NCBI GenBank assembly: GCA_963768075.1
Contig: CAVYHD010000001.1
Span: forward strand, 166,074-230,073
DNA: 64,000 nucleotides
Direction: 5' to 3'
Source of the DNA: QHXW01 sp963768075
GTDB taxonomy: Bacteria > Acidobacteriota > Terriglobia > Bryobacterales > Bryobacteraceae
Position numbers and translations under genes: made by a program. Numbering within the stretch: the stretch's first letter is position 1; each line of letters begins with the position of its first letter. Under the pieces are notes generated by a model that was not told the DNA's origin, searched no databases, and saw only the letters and a program-made list of their open reading frames with translations. Shown one piece after another: positions 1 through 8,907 of this stretch.

Positions 1-7
1 AACCAAC

Positions 8-1021
8 ATGAATACACCACGAATCAAAGGCGACCCCAAACTGACTAAATCCCTGGTGGTAAAGGGCGTGTTGCAATCGTCGCCACTGGGACTGGTCGAC
101 GTGGGGGCGAGCGGTGGTATCGACTATTACTGGAATGTCTTCGACACATGCCTGAGAGCCGTAGGCTTCGACCCCCTGATCAAGGAGGTGGAGCGGCTAA
201 ATGCCATTCATCAGAACGGGAACCAGCGTTATTACCCGAACCTGGTGGGCTACAAGCGCTATAACGAGCTGGTTCCGCCGGGGCAAGTTGCACAGCCGAG
301 CCTGTACGAGCGCACAAGCGCCACCCGCGCTCAACAGCTCGCGCGATGCGACTACGCGCGAACTTATTACGACCAGACGGGCAAAGGCCTGTTTGCAGAG
401 GATTTGATCGAGCTGGACGAGTTTTTCCTGCAAACTCATCCGATGGACGTCGATTTTATCAAGATTGACACTGATGGATCCGACTATCAAGTGCTGCTGG
501 GAGCCCAGGAACTGCTCGTCCGCAGTCCGGTGCTGGGCGTGGCCGTGGAGTGCCAATTTCACGGACCGGTCCACGATGCCGGCAACGTATTTGCAAACAT
601 CGACCGCTTGCTGCGGCAGGCCGGGTTTTCGCTCTTTGACATGGAGGTGTATCGATACAGCCGAGCTGCATTGCCCAAGCCGTTCGTGTATCGGATTCCA
701 GCTCAGACGACTACGGGGCAGTCGTTGTGGGCGGACGCGCTGTATTTCAGAGATGCCGGGGAGCCGGGCTATGAGGCGACGTGGTCAGTTCCGTTGACCG
801 AGCAGAAAATCCTGAAGCTCGCCTGTGTGTTGGAGATTTTCGGGCTGGAGGACTGCACCGCTGAGCTTCTGGTGAAATATCGTGACCGCCTGGCGGCACA
901 GATCGATGTCGATGCTTGTCTGGATCTGATCACGCCGGCGCTAGAGGGACAGCGGCCTTCCTATGGCGCCTACCTCAAGCGGTTCGAAGGAAAACCCGAT
1001 TCTTTCTTCCCTCCCCGATGA
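8..1021 (+). CDS. FkbM-family SAM-dependent methyltransferase
   Basis: A 337-residue soluble protein with FkbM-type features: an N-terminal SAM-binding segment LVDVGASGG near residue 30, and the later conserved block DFIKIDTDGSDYQVLLGA followed by LGVAVECQFHG around residues 150-180. The family O-methylates sugars or polyketides. Beside sulfotransferase, epimerase and glycosyltransferase genes a role in methylating a surface glycan is the best guess. The ATG lies only eight bases into the window, so an earlier start outside it cannot be excluded. It converges on the GT2 gene that follows with one base between the stops. Acceptor unknown. Confidence 0.8.
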   Translation: MNTPRIKGDPKLTKSLVVKGVLQSSPLGLVDVGASGGIDYYWNVFDTCLRAVGFDPLIKEVERLNAIHQNGNQRYYPNLVGYKRYNELVPPGQVAQPSLYERTSATRAQQLARCDYARTYYDQTGKGLFAEDLIELDEFFLQTHPMDVDFIKIDTDGSDYQVLLGAQELLVRSPVLGVAVECQFHGPVHDAGNVFANIDRLLRQAGFSLFDMEVYRYSRAALPKPFVYRIPAQTTTGQSLWADALYFRDAGEPGYEATWSVPLTEQKILKLACVLEIFGLEDCTAELLVKYRDRLAAQIDVDACLDLITPALEGQRPSYGAYLKRFEGKPDSFFPPR

Positions 1022-1022
1022 C

Positions 1023-1976
1023 TTATGAACCGGTACGCATATACTGAGCTTTGCGGCTGGTGGAGCGAATGGTATAACTTGGCCTATCCAGCAACCTGAA
1101 ATGCATTCGGGCTAAGTACTCCCCGATAATTCCGAGAGAGAACAATTGGACGCCGGAGAAGATAGACAGGGCTGAGGCCAGGAAGGGGAAACCCACCACC
1201 GTATCGCCATTGATCATGTACCGCGCTAAGACATACATGAGCAGGCAGAATCCGAAGAGCGCGAAGAAAAAGCCGAGCAAACTCGCGACCTGCAATGGCA
1301 TGACCGAGAACCCTGTCACCATGTTTACCGCGTGGATAATCAGCTTCCGAACTGTGTAATTGGAAGTTCCTATGGTGCGTGGGGGGTTCTTGACGGGAAT
1401 AGCCGCGAACCGCGATGTGCCCCAACTTAACAACACATCGATGGAGACGAATGCTCCGGCGTAGCCGGCGAAGGCCGCTCGTACTTGGGAGCGGAAAGCT
1501 CGAAAACTGCTAACCCGGCTTGCCACATCGACGCCCATGGCCGATTGCAGCGTCAGCTTGGTAATCCGCGAAGCTAGATTGCGCCAGAAGCCATGGCTTT
1601 CCCGCTCCGGAAAGCCGTAAACAACATCGAATCCCTCTGCGAGCTTGGCAAGCAACCTTGGGATTTCCTCCGGTGGATTCTGGAGATCGTCATCCAAGGT
1701 AACAATGGTTTCAAATTTCGCATCTCTGATGCCGGACAACACAGCGTTATGTTGTCCGAAGTTGCGCATTAAGTGAATCCCGACGACCCAGCCGTACTCC
1801 TGGGAAGCCTGGTCCACCACCGCTCCGCTTCCATCACGGCTGGCGTCATTGACAAGAATCAACTCGAATTGGTTGGCAAGAGTCGGCAGCAACGCAGACA
1901 ACCGTTGTACCAGGACGGGCAGACTACCTTCCGAATTGTATACGGGAACAACAACGGAGAGCGATTCCGTAAGCAT
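1023..1976 (-). CDS. GT2 glycosyltransferase, GtrB/DPM-like with C-terminal membrane anchor
   Basis: A 317-residue family 2 glycosyltransferase. The N-terminal GT-A fold shows LSVVVPVYNSEGSL at the start, the nucleotide-binding VNDASRDGS, and the metal-binding DDDLQNPPEEI motif near residue 95. Two hydrophobic helices follow at roughly residues 230-250 and 265-290, the layout of polyprenyl-phosphate sugar transferases such as GtrB, ArnC or dolichol-phosphate mannose synthase. It probably loads a sugar onto undecaprenyl phosphate at the cytoplasmic membrane. The neighbouring methyltransferase, epimerase and polytopic protein on the same strand suggest a shared polysaccharide pathway. Sugar donor not predictable. 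Confidence 0.85.
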   Translation of the reverse strand: MLTESLSVVVPVYNSEGSLPVLVQRLSALLPTLANQFELILVNDASRDGSGAVVDQASQEYGWVVGIHLMRNFGQHNAVLSGIRDAKFETIVTLDDDLQNPPEEIPRLLAKLAEGFDVVYGFPERESHGFWRNLASRITKLTLQSAMGVDVASRVSSFRAFRSQVRAAFAGYAGAFVSIDVLLSWGTSRFAAIPVKNPPRTIGTSNYTVRKLIIHAVNMVTGFSVMPLQVASLLGFFFALFGFCLLMYVLARYMINGDTVVGFPFLASALSIFSGVQLFSLGIIGEYLARMHFRLLDRPSYTIRSTSRKAQYMRTGS

Positions 1977-2006
1977 GAAATCCTAATTATACCCGTCGTG
2001 TTTAAG

Positions 2007-2696
2007 TCACTTCCGGGCAAACATGGCGTACTGGCCCCCCAGGGGCAGCGTTTTGAGAAACCATTCCAGACGGCCAATGCTGTCATAGTACTTTTCAGGC
2101 AGACATAAGAAGTATTGTGACTCCAAATACCGCAACCCTGCTCGGCCGGCATAGCGCCTCGCCCGCCGTTCGGATAACAGGTGCGCATCGACGTCTAGCG
2201 CCGACCGGCTTACGATCAACCGCGTAACTGGATTGAACGGATTGTGCTCAATCATGCAGAATGTTCCATTCAGCCGGAGTACGCGATGGATTTCTCGCGT
2301 GAGGGGCACCCTGTGCGGCTCCCCCACGTGATGGTATACGCAAACAGCGGTTGCGAAATCAAAGGTGGCATCCGGAAAGGGCAAGGCGTCCGGTTCTTCC
2401 TGTAGGTGTACCTCGATTCCCTCGGCGTTCCGTACCATCTCCCTGGAAGGATCGCAGCCGGCAACACGGCCGAATTGTGAGCGTCCCCAACTTAGCAGCT
2501 CACCTTTCCCGCAACCGACGTCTAACCATGCCAGCTTCCCCGGGACGAGGGCGTGTCTTTGGAGGAAATCGGCGATCAGTATCCATTTGCGCCGGTGAAA
2601 GAACCCGCCGTTTTGAGCGAAACCGTCACGTACAGGATCCCGAAGCAATTCGTCATAATTCTGTGCATAGCGGTCGAATTCGGCGTTCGGTTCCAT
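2007..2696 (-). CDS. class I SAM-dependent methyltransferase
   Basis: A 229-residue protein with the Rossmann methyltransferase signature LAWLDVGCGKGELLSW (motif I) near residue 55, an acidic GCDPSREMV strand and FDFATAVCVYHHV (motif IV-like) near residue 110. It resembles the UbiE/Methyltransf_11 group. It lies 30 bases upstream of the GT2 gene on the same strand, consistent with co-transcription. Substrate cannot be assigned; a glycan or lipid-linked intermediate is likely from context. Confidence 0.78.
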   Translation of the reverse strand: MEPNAEFDRYAQNYDELLRDPVRDGFAQNGGFFHRRKWILIADFLQRHALVPGKLAWLDVGCGKGELLSWGRSQFGRVAGCDPSREMVRNAEGIEVHLQEEPDALPFPDATFDFATAVCVYHHVGEPHRVPLTREIHRVLRLNGTFCMIEHNPFNPVTRLIVSRSALDVDAHLLSERRARRYAGRAGLRYLESQYFLCLPEKYYDSIGRLEWFLKTLPLGGQYAMFARK

Positions 2697-2799
2697 TGTC
2701 TACCCGGCGTCCATCCAGCATAGAATAGCACTCGCATTCGTAACTGGTCGAGGAACAGACCACCGTTGGCTGGATATCTTGACCTAAATGGTGCCGAAC

Positions 2800-3720
2800 T
2801 TACGGCGTCACTCCGGCCAACATCCTGTCAATTCCAGAGCGTAGATTAACGGTAGGGGACCAGCCGAATTCCGCCCGGGCCTTTGTAATATCGAGCACCA
2901 CCCAGTCCGTCAACCAGCTGCCAAAGGTGTCGTCGGCCTGAATTTCCACGGGTCGGCCCCGGCACTCCTCAATGACGCGAATTACATCGAGCACTGAATA
3001 ACCCGTACCGCTGCCAACGTTGAGAATGCTGAACGGCCGCTCGGGAACGGATGCCCGCACAGCAATCTCGCTGATATCTTCGAGATGGATATAGTCCCGC
3101 ACGTTATTCAGATTGCCAAATACTCGCACTGGCTTGCCATGTGCGATGCAATTGATGGCGACGCCGATCAGGCCCTGCATGCGGGATTGCGAGAGGAGAG
3201 TACCATAGGCATTCCCCACGCGCAGAACAGTAGCAGTCAGATATCCTTTGTCCGCTGCCAACCGCAGGTACTGTTCTGCGGCGAGTTTCTGTATTCCGTA
3301 AGAGGACAATGGCGCGCAGCGGTCGGTTTCGCGATAGGGAATTACTTCCTTCTTCCGTTCATACACGGCGCCCCCGCTGCTGAAATACACGACGTGCGGC
3401 TTCGTCCCGATACGCTGAATGGTTTGGAGCAGGTTCAGCAGCGGCACCAGATTGACGAGCGCGTCGCTCGGCATATCGAGATCCGAATCGACTGGCGTGT
3501 TATTGTGGGCCAAATAATAGATGAGCTTCAAATCCGCGGCAAACCGTTCGCAGTCCGAACGGGATAGCAAATCGCCATGAAGAACTTCTGTGTTACTCGG
3601 GCTGTGATGGTCTGCGGTATTTCGGGCGAGCAAGCGCAGCGCGCTGGAATCTCTGGCAGCAATGTACCTTGAAAGATAGGAGCCGATGAAACCCTTGGAT
3701 CCCGTGATCCCTGTAGCCAT
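2800..3720 (-). CDS. NAD-dependent epimerase/dehydratase (extended SDR)
   Basis: A 306-residue extended short-chain dehydrogenase. The N-terminus ITGSKGFIGSYL is the GxxGxxG NAD-binding loop, VVYFSSGGAVY carries the catalytic serine region near residue 115, and SSYGIQKLAAEQYL supplies the YxxxK catalytic pair. RVGNAYG follows as expected for nucleotide-sugar epimerases of the GalE/WbpP type. It probably interconverts an NDP-sugar for the glycan locus. The end is intact and the ATG at 3720 begins directly at the Rossmann strand, as usual for the family. Whether it is an epimerase or a dehydratase/reductase is not resolved. Confidence 0.82.
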   Translation of the reverse strand: MATGITGSKGFIGSYLSRYIAARDSSALRLLARNTADHHSPSNTEVLHGDLLSRSDCERFAADLKLIYYLAHNNTPVDSDLDMPSDALVNLVPLLNLLQTIQRIGTKPHVVYFSSGGAVYERKKEVIPYRETDRCAPLSSYGIQKLAAEQYLRLAADKGYLTATVLRVGNAYGTLLSQSRMQGLIGVAINCIAHGKPVRVFGNLNNVRDYIHLEDISEIAVRASVPERPFSILNVGSGTGYSVLDVIRVIEECRGRPVEIQADDTFGSWLTDWVVLDITKARAEFGWSPTVNLRSGIDRMLAGVTP

Positions 3721-3813
3721 AGGTCGGTCGCCGTTCTTACTCCGGTGGACAAAGTATACACCACCCGCTCCAGCGTCTAACCCGCGGACACCAAGTCGAA
3801 GGGCTGTTTGCTC

Positions 3814-5535
3814 TCACTTGGTGAGCGTCTTCGGCAGTAGTTCGACAAACGGGCCAACCGGAGTATTCCACGTTTGGCCTATCCGATAGCTCGTCCGCAA
3901 TGTCGCCTCAAAGATTCGGGCCTGGGTGGGATCAGCTACGGTTGCCAAGGCGGGCACAAAGGTCTGGGAAGTTTCCGTCCATAGCGCCGCAGCCACTACT
4001 TGCATTCCATGGGCCATGGCGCGGTCAATCCGTTTCCTCACGGCAGCGGCGGCATCCGGGCCGTTGATCCCCTTAAACGTCGTAAACGGTGTTGCCAAGC
4101 CAACGAAACTGCCGAGGAACCCCGGGCCATCACCTCTCCAAGTGACTATGTAGTCCCAGGTCAACCAGCCTTCAAAACCGATACCTACGATAACGTCCTT
4201 CTTCTTTGGAAACATCTCATCTAACTGCAGGGCAGCTCGTACGGATTGGCTGTCCCCGTCACGGGCTGCTTGCATCACTTGGACGTTACAAAGGCCGTTG
4301 AGCATTAGGACTGCGATCCAAGCTATAGAGATGACCACTCCCGACACGCCTGATTGATACCACCAGCGTGCCAAGAAAATAACGCCCACGATGGTCGCGA
4401 ACATGGGTTGAATTTGCATTTGTGGATCGGCCGGTTGCGAATAGACGGCGCCAGCCTCGCCGGCCAGTAGCAGCATTATCGCAAATGCAGCCAGGGATCT
4501 TACTCCAATGCTGCTCCGCTTGCTGAAAAGTGCTACTGCACAACCCGTCATTGTCAGCACCACATAGGTCCAGGAGTAGATGATATAGTGCAGGTTCGTG
4601 CCTTGGAATGCGGCTTGGTAGTCCGAATAATTCCCTGCTCCAGTGAAATAATTCCCCATGCCGATAATCAGATAGACTAGTTTCATGGTGTGAAATCCAA
4701 CCCACCCGCCAACATCACCGGCTTTCTGCGGAAGTACAACGGCCCAGATGGGAATATGCCGGGTCGGATAGAACAACAGTGCCAGGGCTTGGGTCACCAC
4801 GAGGAATACAGCCAGCCATGCAATCCCCAATACAAGGGTAGATCTCTTGCGCGTTACTAGAAACAGGAAGAGGAATACAGCTCCATAAGCAGCTAGCCCC
4901 GGGGCCATGAGGGTCCAATGAAACAACGTAGCCAAGGCCAATAGACCGGCACTTACAACACCCACCCAAAGTCTGCCCGACTGCAGGAATCCAAAAAAAC
5001 AGACCGTGGACCCCACGAAGAATGCATACGCGGGGATGATGTCTTCGGAATTGATGCTATTGAGGAGCACGAACCCGGCACCTGCATGGGCGAGGACCAC
5101 TATCGCGGCTACCCGGCGTGATCCACTGAATCCGAGTGCGAGCAGGCACACGAAACCCGATGCGATGGCTCCAAAGACTCCATTCAACAAGGTCATTTTT
5201 CGAAATGTTACAAACGGGAAACTGGTGCCATATTGCACCAGATGGTCGGGGATCAGGTGTGATAGATAACCGTATCCTTTGTAGTACAAAATCTCGCCAC
5301 TGTCGATCGCGCCTTCCTTACCTTGTTCCCAAGTGGCTACTGCTGGACTTTTCCATAAGCCATTGTAGGTACCGACGTTGGTATTGTCGATCGTCATTAT
5401 AAGGTACAAGTAGATAGATGCGAGTATCAATGTCGAAGCGATAGCCATGTAGGAATAACGCCGGACGGCCTCAATGTTAAAGTCCATGTTGACTGGCAAA
5501 GCAGACTGTCTGATTGAGGTGAAGGATGCGCGCAT
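3814..5535 (-). CDS. polytopic membrane protein, glycosyltransferase-like, unknown substrate
   Basis: A 573-residue protein with about ten to twelve hydrophobic segments, beginning at YMAIASTLILASIYLYLI and continuing to about residue 420, then a soluble C-terminal domain of roughly 140 residues. The layout recalls GT-C-type membrane glycosyltransferases or polymerase-like proteins of polysaccharide loci, but I recognise no catalytic motif. The first 16 residues may not be translated: an internal ATG at 5487 gives the start MDFNIEAVRRY just before the first membrane helix. It lies on the strand of the epimerase, methyltransferase and GT2 genes and is divergent from the sulfotransferase gene. 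Confidence 0.65.
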   Translation of the reverse strand: MRASFTSIRQSALPVNMDFNIEAVRRYSYMAIASTLILASIYLYLIMTIDNTNVGTYNGLWKSPAVATWEQGKEGAIDSGEILYYKGYGYLSHLIPDHLVQYGTSFPFVTFRKMTLLNGVFGAIASGFVCLLALGFSGSRRVAAIVVLAHAGAGFVLLNSINSEDIIPAYAFFVGSTVCFFGFLQSGRLWVGVVSAGLLALATLFHWTLMAPGLAAYGAVFLFLFLVTRKRSTLVLGIAWLAVFLVVTQALALLFYPTRHIPIWAVVLPQKAGDVGGWVGFHTMKLVYLIIGMGNYFTGAGNYSDYQAAFQGTNLHYIIYSWTYVVLTMTGCAVALFSKRSSIGVRSLAAFAIMLLLAGEAGAVYSQPADPQMQIQPMFATIVGVIFLARWWYQSGVSGVVISIAWIAVLMLNGLCNVQVMQAARDGDSQSVRAALQLDEMFPKKKDVIVGIGFEGWLTWDYIVTWRGDGPGFLGSFVGLATPFTTFKGINGPDAAAAVRKRIDRAMAHGMQVVAAALWTETSQTFVPALATVADPTQARIFEATLRTSYRIGQTWNTPVGPFVELLPKTLTK

Positions 5536-5668
5536 TTGTATTAAACAGGTTTGAATCCCGATGATAGCTGAAATCGATCACACATGGCGATTGTGGTCGA
5601 GATTTGGCTCGACTCGACGCCGCCTGCTGCCATACAATATACAATTCAACGCCGAGCCTGAACGCCAA

Positions 5669-6691
5669 ATGAGCGACTGCGAACCGCAATGGGACAAGCC
5701 GATCTTCATCGTCGGCGCGCCGCGCAGCGGCACAACCTTGCTGCGCAATCTGTTAAACCGGCACCCTCAGATCGCCATCTTCCGGGATTCGGATTTTTAC
5801 CATTACGTTTTCAGGCGCTCGCGGTCGTTTGGCGACCTGAGCGAACCGCGAAACCGGCAGCGCTTGGCGAAGGAATATCTTTCCATCCATTCTATCCGGC
5901 GAACGCAGTTGGATCCGCAGAAACTGGAAGCAGCGCTGCTCCAAGAGGGGAATAGCTACGACAGTTTTTTTCTATCCCTGTTACGCTTCTACGCCCAATC
6001 GCAAGGCAAGAGGCGGTGCGGTGATAAAGGTCACTACGGTTTGTTTACCGAAGCGCTGTGTGAGTGGTACCCCGGCGCAACTATCATTCACCTGGTGCGA
6101 GATCCCCGGGATGTAGTGGCATCATTGCTGCGCCTCAAGTGGGCTGATCAAAACGTCCTCGGCAATGCCCGTTTATGGCTGCGCTGTAACCTTGCCGCCC
6201 GCCGATCCCTGCATCGCCCGCAGTACCTACTGGTCCGCTACGAGGACCTTGTGACCCAACCGGAGCAGGAGTTGCGGCGTATCTGTACCTTCGCGGGTGA
6301 GGAGTATTCCGCTGCCATGCTGGTGCCGAACCACGATCCGACAGCGGACCGTCCCTGGTTTCAGCGAGCCGAAGAACCGGTCACGACCGAGAGACTGGGG
6401 AAGTGGCGGAGCCAACTGACTGCGGATCAAATAGCGCTGATCGAGTGGCTGGTGAAACCACACATGCAGACATTTGGCTACGAACCCGCCGGAGCCTCAC
6501 CCAAGACCCTGACCATCGCCGGCGGTCTGGCGTCGGCGGCATACGACGCAGCCAGCCGGCGGGCAGGAGAGTTTCCGAGAATATGGTACTCTCTCACTTG
6601 TTCTACCCATCTGTCCAAAGAAGAGGCCGCAAAGGAGCGGTTTCGTAACGGGCGACTCGCTGCCGACGTAATTCCCGAGAAACATCCGTGA
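5669..6691 (+). CDS. sulfotransferase family protein
   Basis: The protein starts at ATG 5669 (MSDCEPQWDKPIF), about 340 residues; an in-frame start at 5561 would add 36 poorly structured residues. The PAPS 5'-phosphosulfate loop IVGAPRSGTTLLRNLL appears immediately, and the 3'-phosphate-binding motif HLVRDPRDVVASLLRL lies about 120 residues later, both hallmarks of the Sulfotransfer_3 family. VRYEDLVTQPEQEL and a C-terminal W-x2-L element follow. It would transfer sulfate from PAPS to a sugar hydroxyl, so the glycan made here may be sulfated. Its stop overlaps the GTG start of the next gene. Confidence 0.85.
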   Translation: MSDCEPQWDKPIFIVGAPRSGTTLLRNLLNRHPQIAIFRDSDFYHYVFRRSRSFGDLSEPRNRQRLAKEYLSIHSIRRTQLDPQKLEAALLQEGNSYDSFFLSLLRFYAQSQGKRRCGDKGHYGLFTEALCEWYPGATIIHLVRDPRDVVASLLRLKWADQNVLGNARLWLRCNLAARRSLHRPQYLLVRYEDLVTQPEQELRRICTFAGEEYSAAMLVPNHDPTADRPWFQRAEEPVTTERLGKWRSQLTADQIALIEWLVKPHMQTFGYEPAGASPKTLTIAGGLASAAYDAASRRAGEFPRIWYSLTCSTHLSKEEAAKERFRNGRLAADVIPEKHP

Positions 6692-7668
6692 AACCCCTGG
6701 TCTCAGTTGTGATAGAAGGATACAACGAAGAGGCCACTGCCCTGTCGGAGCTCCCCGATACCGTCGCCGCGCTGCTCCAACAGGATTTTCCGCTGGATCA
6801 AGTGGAGCTGGTCATGTTGGGAAGCCCTCAACAAACCGAGCACTGGAAAACACTGAATCCCTGGGGGCAGTCCTTCTTTCAGGTCAAAATGATTCCGGTA
6901 AGCCCAGAGGACTGCCACTACTGGAAGCTCAAAAACATCGGCGGTGCCCACGCCGAAGGTGAGATTGTTGCGCACACTGACAGCGATTCCGTTCCCGGGC
7001 TCCAATGGGTATCCTCACTCGTCAGGGGTATTCAAAGCGGCGCGGACGTGTCAGTCGGGCCCTCCCTGTATCGAACCGCTCGGCAGACTCCCGATTCGCC
7101 CTGGATGATGGCTGCCTCCTTGCCTTCCTGGTCCCAGATGGTTGCCAGAACTTCGAACGGACGGGATCCGCGCGCGGGTAGCATCATGGGCCACAACGTG
7201 GCTCTTCGACGTGAGGTATTTCTTCGGCATCCGTTTCCTACGCCCACGCGGTCTTTTAGTTCCGTGCTGATGTATTACGAACTCCTCCGTGCGGGAGTAA
7301 AGATATCGTTCCAGCCTGAACAGAAGGTGGCGCACAGTTTGACTGTCTACTGGTGGCTGGCACGGAAGCACTTCCGCACCGGCTGGGAAACTTACATCGG
7401 CAGAAGCGCGGATAAAGACTGGCCGCGCGTGCGTGTACTGGAAAAAATGAAGATCATTGAGCCTGTCGTGCTCCGCATGGCGCTGGTGTGCCGGGACGCC
7501 CGTCATTGGTTCCGCTTCGCTCCGGTCGTGGGTGTAAGCCGCACATGCGTCATCCTCTGGTTCCCATTGGCGCTGCTTGCCTCTCTTGCCGCCCGAACAG
7601 CGGAAATGGTGGGTATGTACGCAGTGCTGCTCACGCCGAAATCCACCAAGAACCAGGCTCGCTTCTAG
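6688..7668 (+). CDS. GT2 glycosyltransferase with membrane-associated C-terminus
   Basis: A 326-residue GT-A glycosyltransferase starting at a GTG that overlaps the sulfotransferase stop by four bases (GTGA), so translation is probably coupled. VSVVIEGYNEE is the first strand, GEIVAHTDSDSVPGLQWVSSLV the metal- and nucleotide-binding block near residue 95, and GSIMGHNVALRREVFLRHPF the acceptor-side conserved region. A hydrophobic C-terminal segment around residues 275-300 suggests membrane association. It lies three bases from the GT4 gene, forming a three-gene operon with the sulfotransferase. Donor sugar unknown. Confidence 0.8.
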   Translation: MKPLVSVVIEGYNEEATALSELPDTVAALLQQDFPLDQVELVMLGSPQQTEHWKTLNPWGQSFFQVKMIPVSPEDCHYWKLKNIGGAHAEGEIVAHTDSDSVPGLQWVSSLVRGIQSGADVSVGPSLYRTARQTPDSPWMMAASLPSWSQMVARTSNGRDPRAGSIMGHNVALRREVFLRHPFPTPTRSFSSVLMYYELLRAGVKISFQPEQKVAHSLTVYWWLARKHFRTGWETYIGRSADKDWPRVRVLEKMKIIEPVVLRMALVCRDARHWFRFAPVVGVSRTCVILWFPLALLASLAARTAEMVGMYAVLLTPKSTKNQARF

Positions 7669-7670
7669 CG

Positions 7671-8879
7671 ATGCCCGAGTTTGCCGGACCAGTGGTGCTC
7701 CTCGATCCCGGTAATTTCTCGCCACAGTACACCGCCAATCTCTGCTCAAGCCTCTCGCAGCTGGGTGTCGATGTCACGCTGATCACTTCCCCGCCGCAAT
7801 TCGGCGAAATGCCTTCGCCCCGCGGATACCGCGTGGAGAATTGTTTTTTTCGACACGTCAGTGGACCGGGGCTTCTCCGGTCGGCGACCGCGCATGGCGC
7901 ACCTGCGCGAATGCTGCTGAAGGCTTGCGCGTATCCGTTCGGCCTGGCCAGGGCCAAGCGGCTCCTCCGTTCCGAGACTTCGCCGGGCATCCTCCATTAT
8001 CAGTGGGCCCACATGCCGATCCTTGATGCTGGTCTGGTTGCCAGGCTTCGGGTCGCGGGCTGGCGCGCAGTCGCAACGGCGCACGACTTCGCCGTTCCCG
8101 CTCCTTTTTCATCCCTCTGGAAATGGCAGGCCCGGCGCTTCTACAAATCCGTGGATGCCGTCGTAGTGCATACGGCGCGGCTGGCGGAACAGGCAGGCGC
8201 GGAGCTCAGCATTCCAACCTCCAGACTCCATGTGATTGCACGCGGCGACCTTGGCGTCTTGCGGGGTTCTCCGCTCAGCCGAGAGGAAGCCCGGGCCCGT
8301 ATCGGCATCAACGGCTCGGGTCCGCTGCTCTTGTGCTTCGGCATGATCAAACCCAATAAGGGATTGGACCACTTGTTGCGCGCCATGCCGGAGGTCCTCG
8401 GGGCGCTCCCGGATGCGCGGTTGGTGATTGCCGGGGAAGCGGTCGAGAAATTCGATCGCTATGCCGCCATCATCGGGCAACTCAGTATCGGACCCGCCGT
8501 GATCACCCGGCTGGGCTATGTCCGCGACCATGATGTCGGTGCATATTTTCAAGCTGCCGACCTCGTCGTCTTGCCGCATACGGAAATCTCTCTGAGCGGG
8601 GTTGCCTGGGTGGCTCTGGGCTTCGGGTGCCCGATTGTCGGGACCAATGTGGGCGGCTTGCCCGATCTATTGGATGACGGTGTGAACGGATTCCTCGTGC
8701 CCCCGGGATCTCCGGCGGCATTGAGCCAGGCGATTATCCGGGCTTTGCATGATCCGGAACAGCTTGCCTGCATGGGAGCAAGAGGCCGGGAGCGTTTCGA
8801 AGCGTGCCATAGCTGGGGCAGAACTGCGAACCAGACACTCGACCTTTACCGGCGGCTGATGAACGGACGCCCCGGTTGA
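7671..8879 (+). CDS. GT4 glycosyltransferase (GT-B fold)
   Basis: The reading frame is open from 7488, but the gene most likely starts at ATG 7671 (MPEFAGPVVLLDPG), giving 402 residues and almost no overlap with the preceding GT2 gene. The C-terminal half has the Glycos_transf_1 pattern: LLLCFGMIKPNKGLDHLL, then DARLVIAGEA, and the donor-binding run VVLPHTEISLSGVAWVALGFGCPIVGTNVGGLPDLL containing the E-x7-E-like element. This is a retaining glycosyltransferase acting in the cytosol on a lipid-linked or growing glycan. Third gene of the sulfotransferase-GT2-GT4 operon. Confidence 0.85.
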   Translation: MPEFAGPVVLLDPGNFSPQYTANLCSSLSQLGVDVTLITSPPQFGEMPSPRGYRVENCFFRHVSGPGLLRSATAHGAPARMLLKACAYPFGLARAKRLLRSETSPGILHYQWAHMPILDAGLVARLRVAGWRAVATAHDFAVPAPFSSLWKWQARRFYKSVDAVVVHTARLAEQAGAELSIPTSRLHVIARGDLGVLRGSPLSREEARARIGINGSGPLLLCFGMIKPNKGLDHLLRAMPEVLGALPDARLVIAGEAVEKFDRYAAIIGQLSIGPAVITRLGYVRDHDVGAYFQAADLVVLPHTEISLSGVAWVALGFGCPIVGTNVGGLPDLLDDGVNGFLVPPGSPAALSQAIIRALHDPEQLACMGARGRERFEACHSWGRTANQTLDLYRRLMNGRPG

Positions 8880-8907
8880 AGCCCTTGCGCTGCCGGCGCG
8901 CGATGGT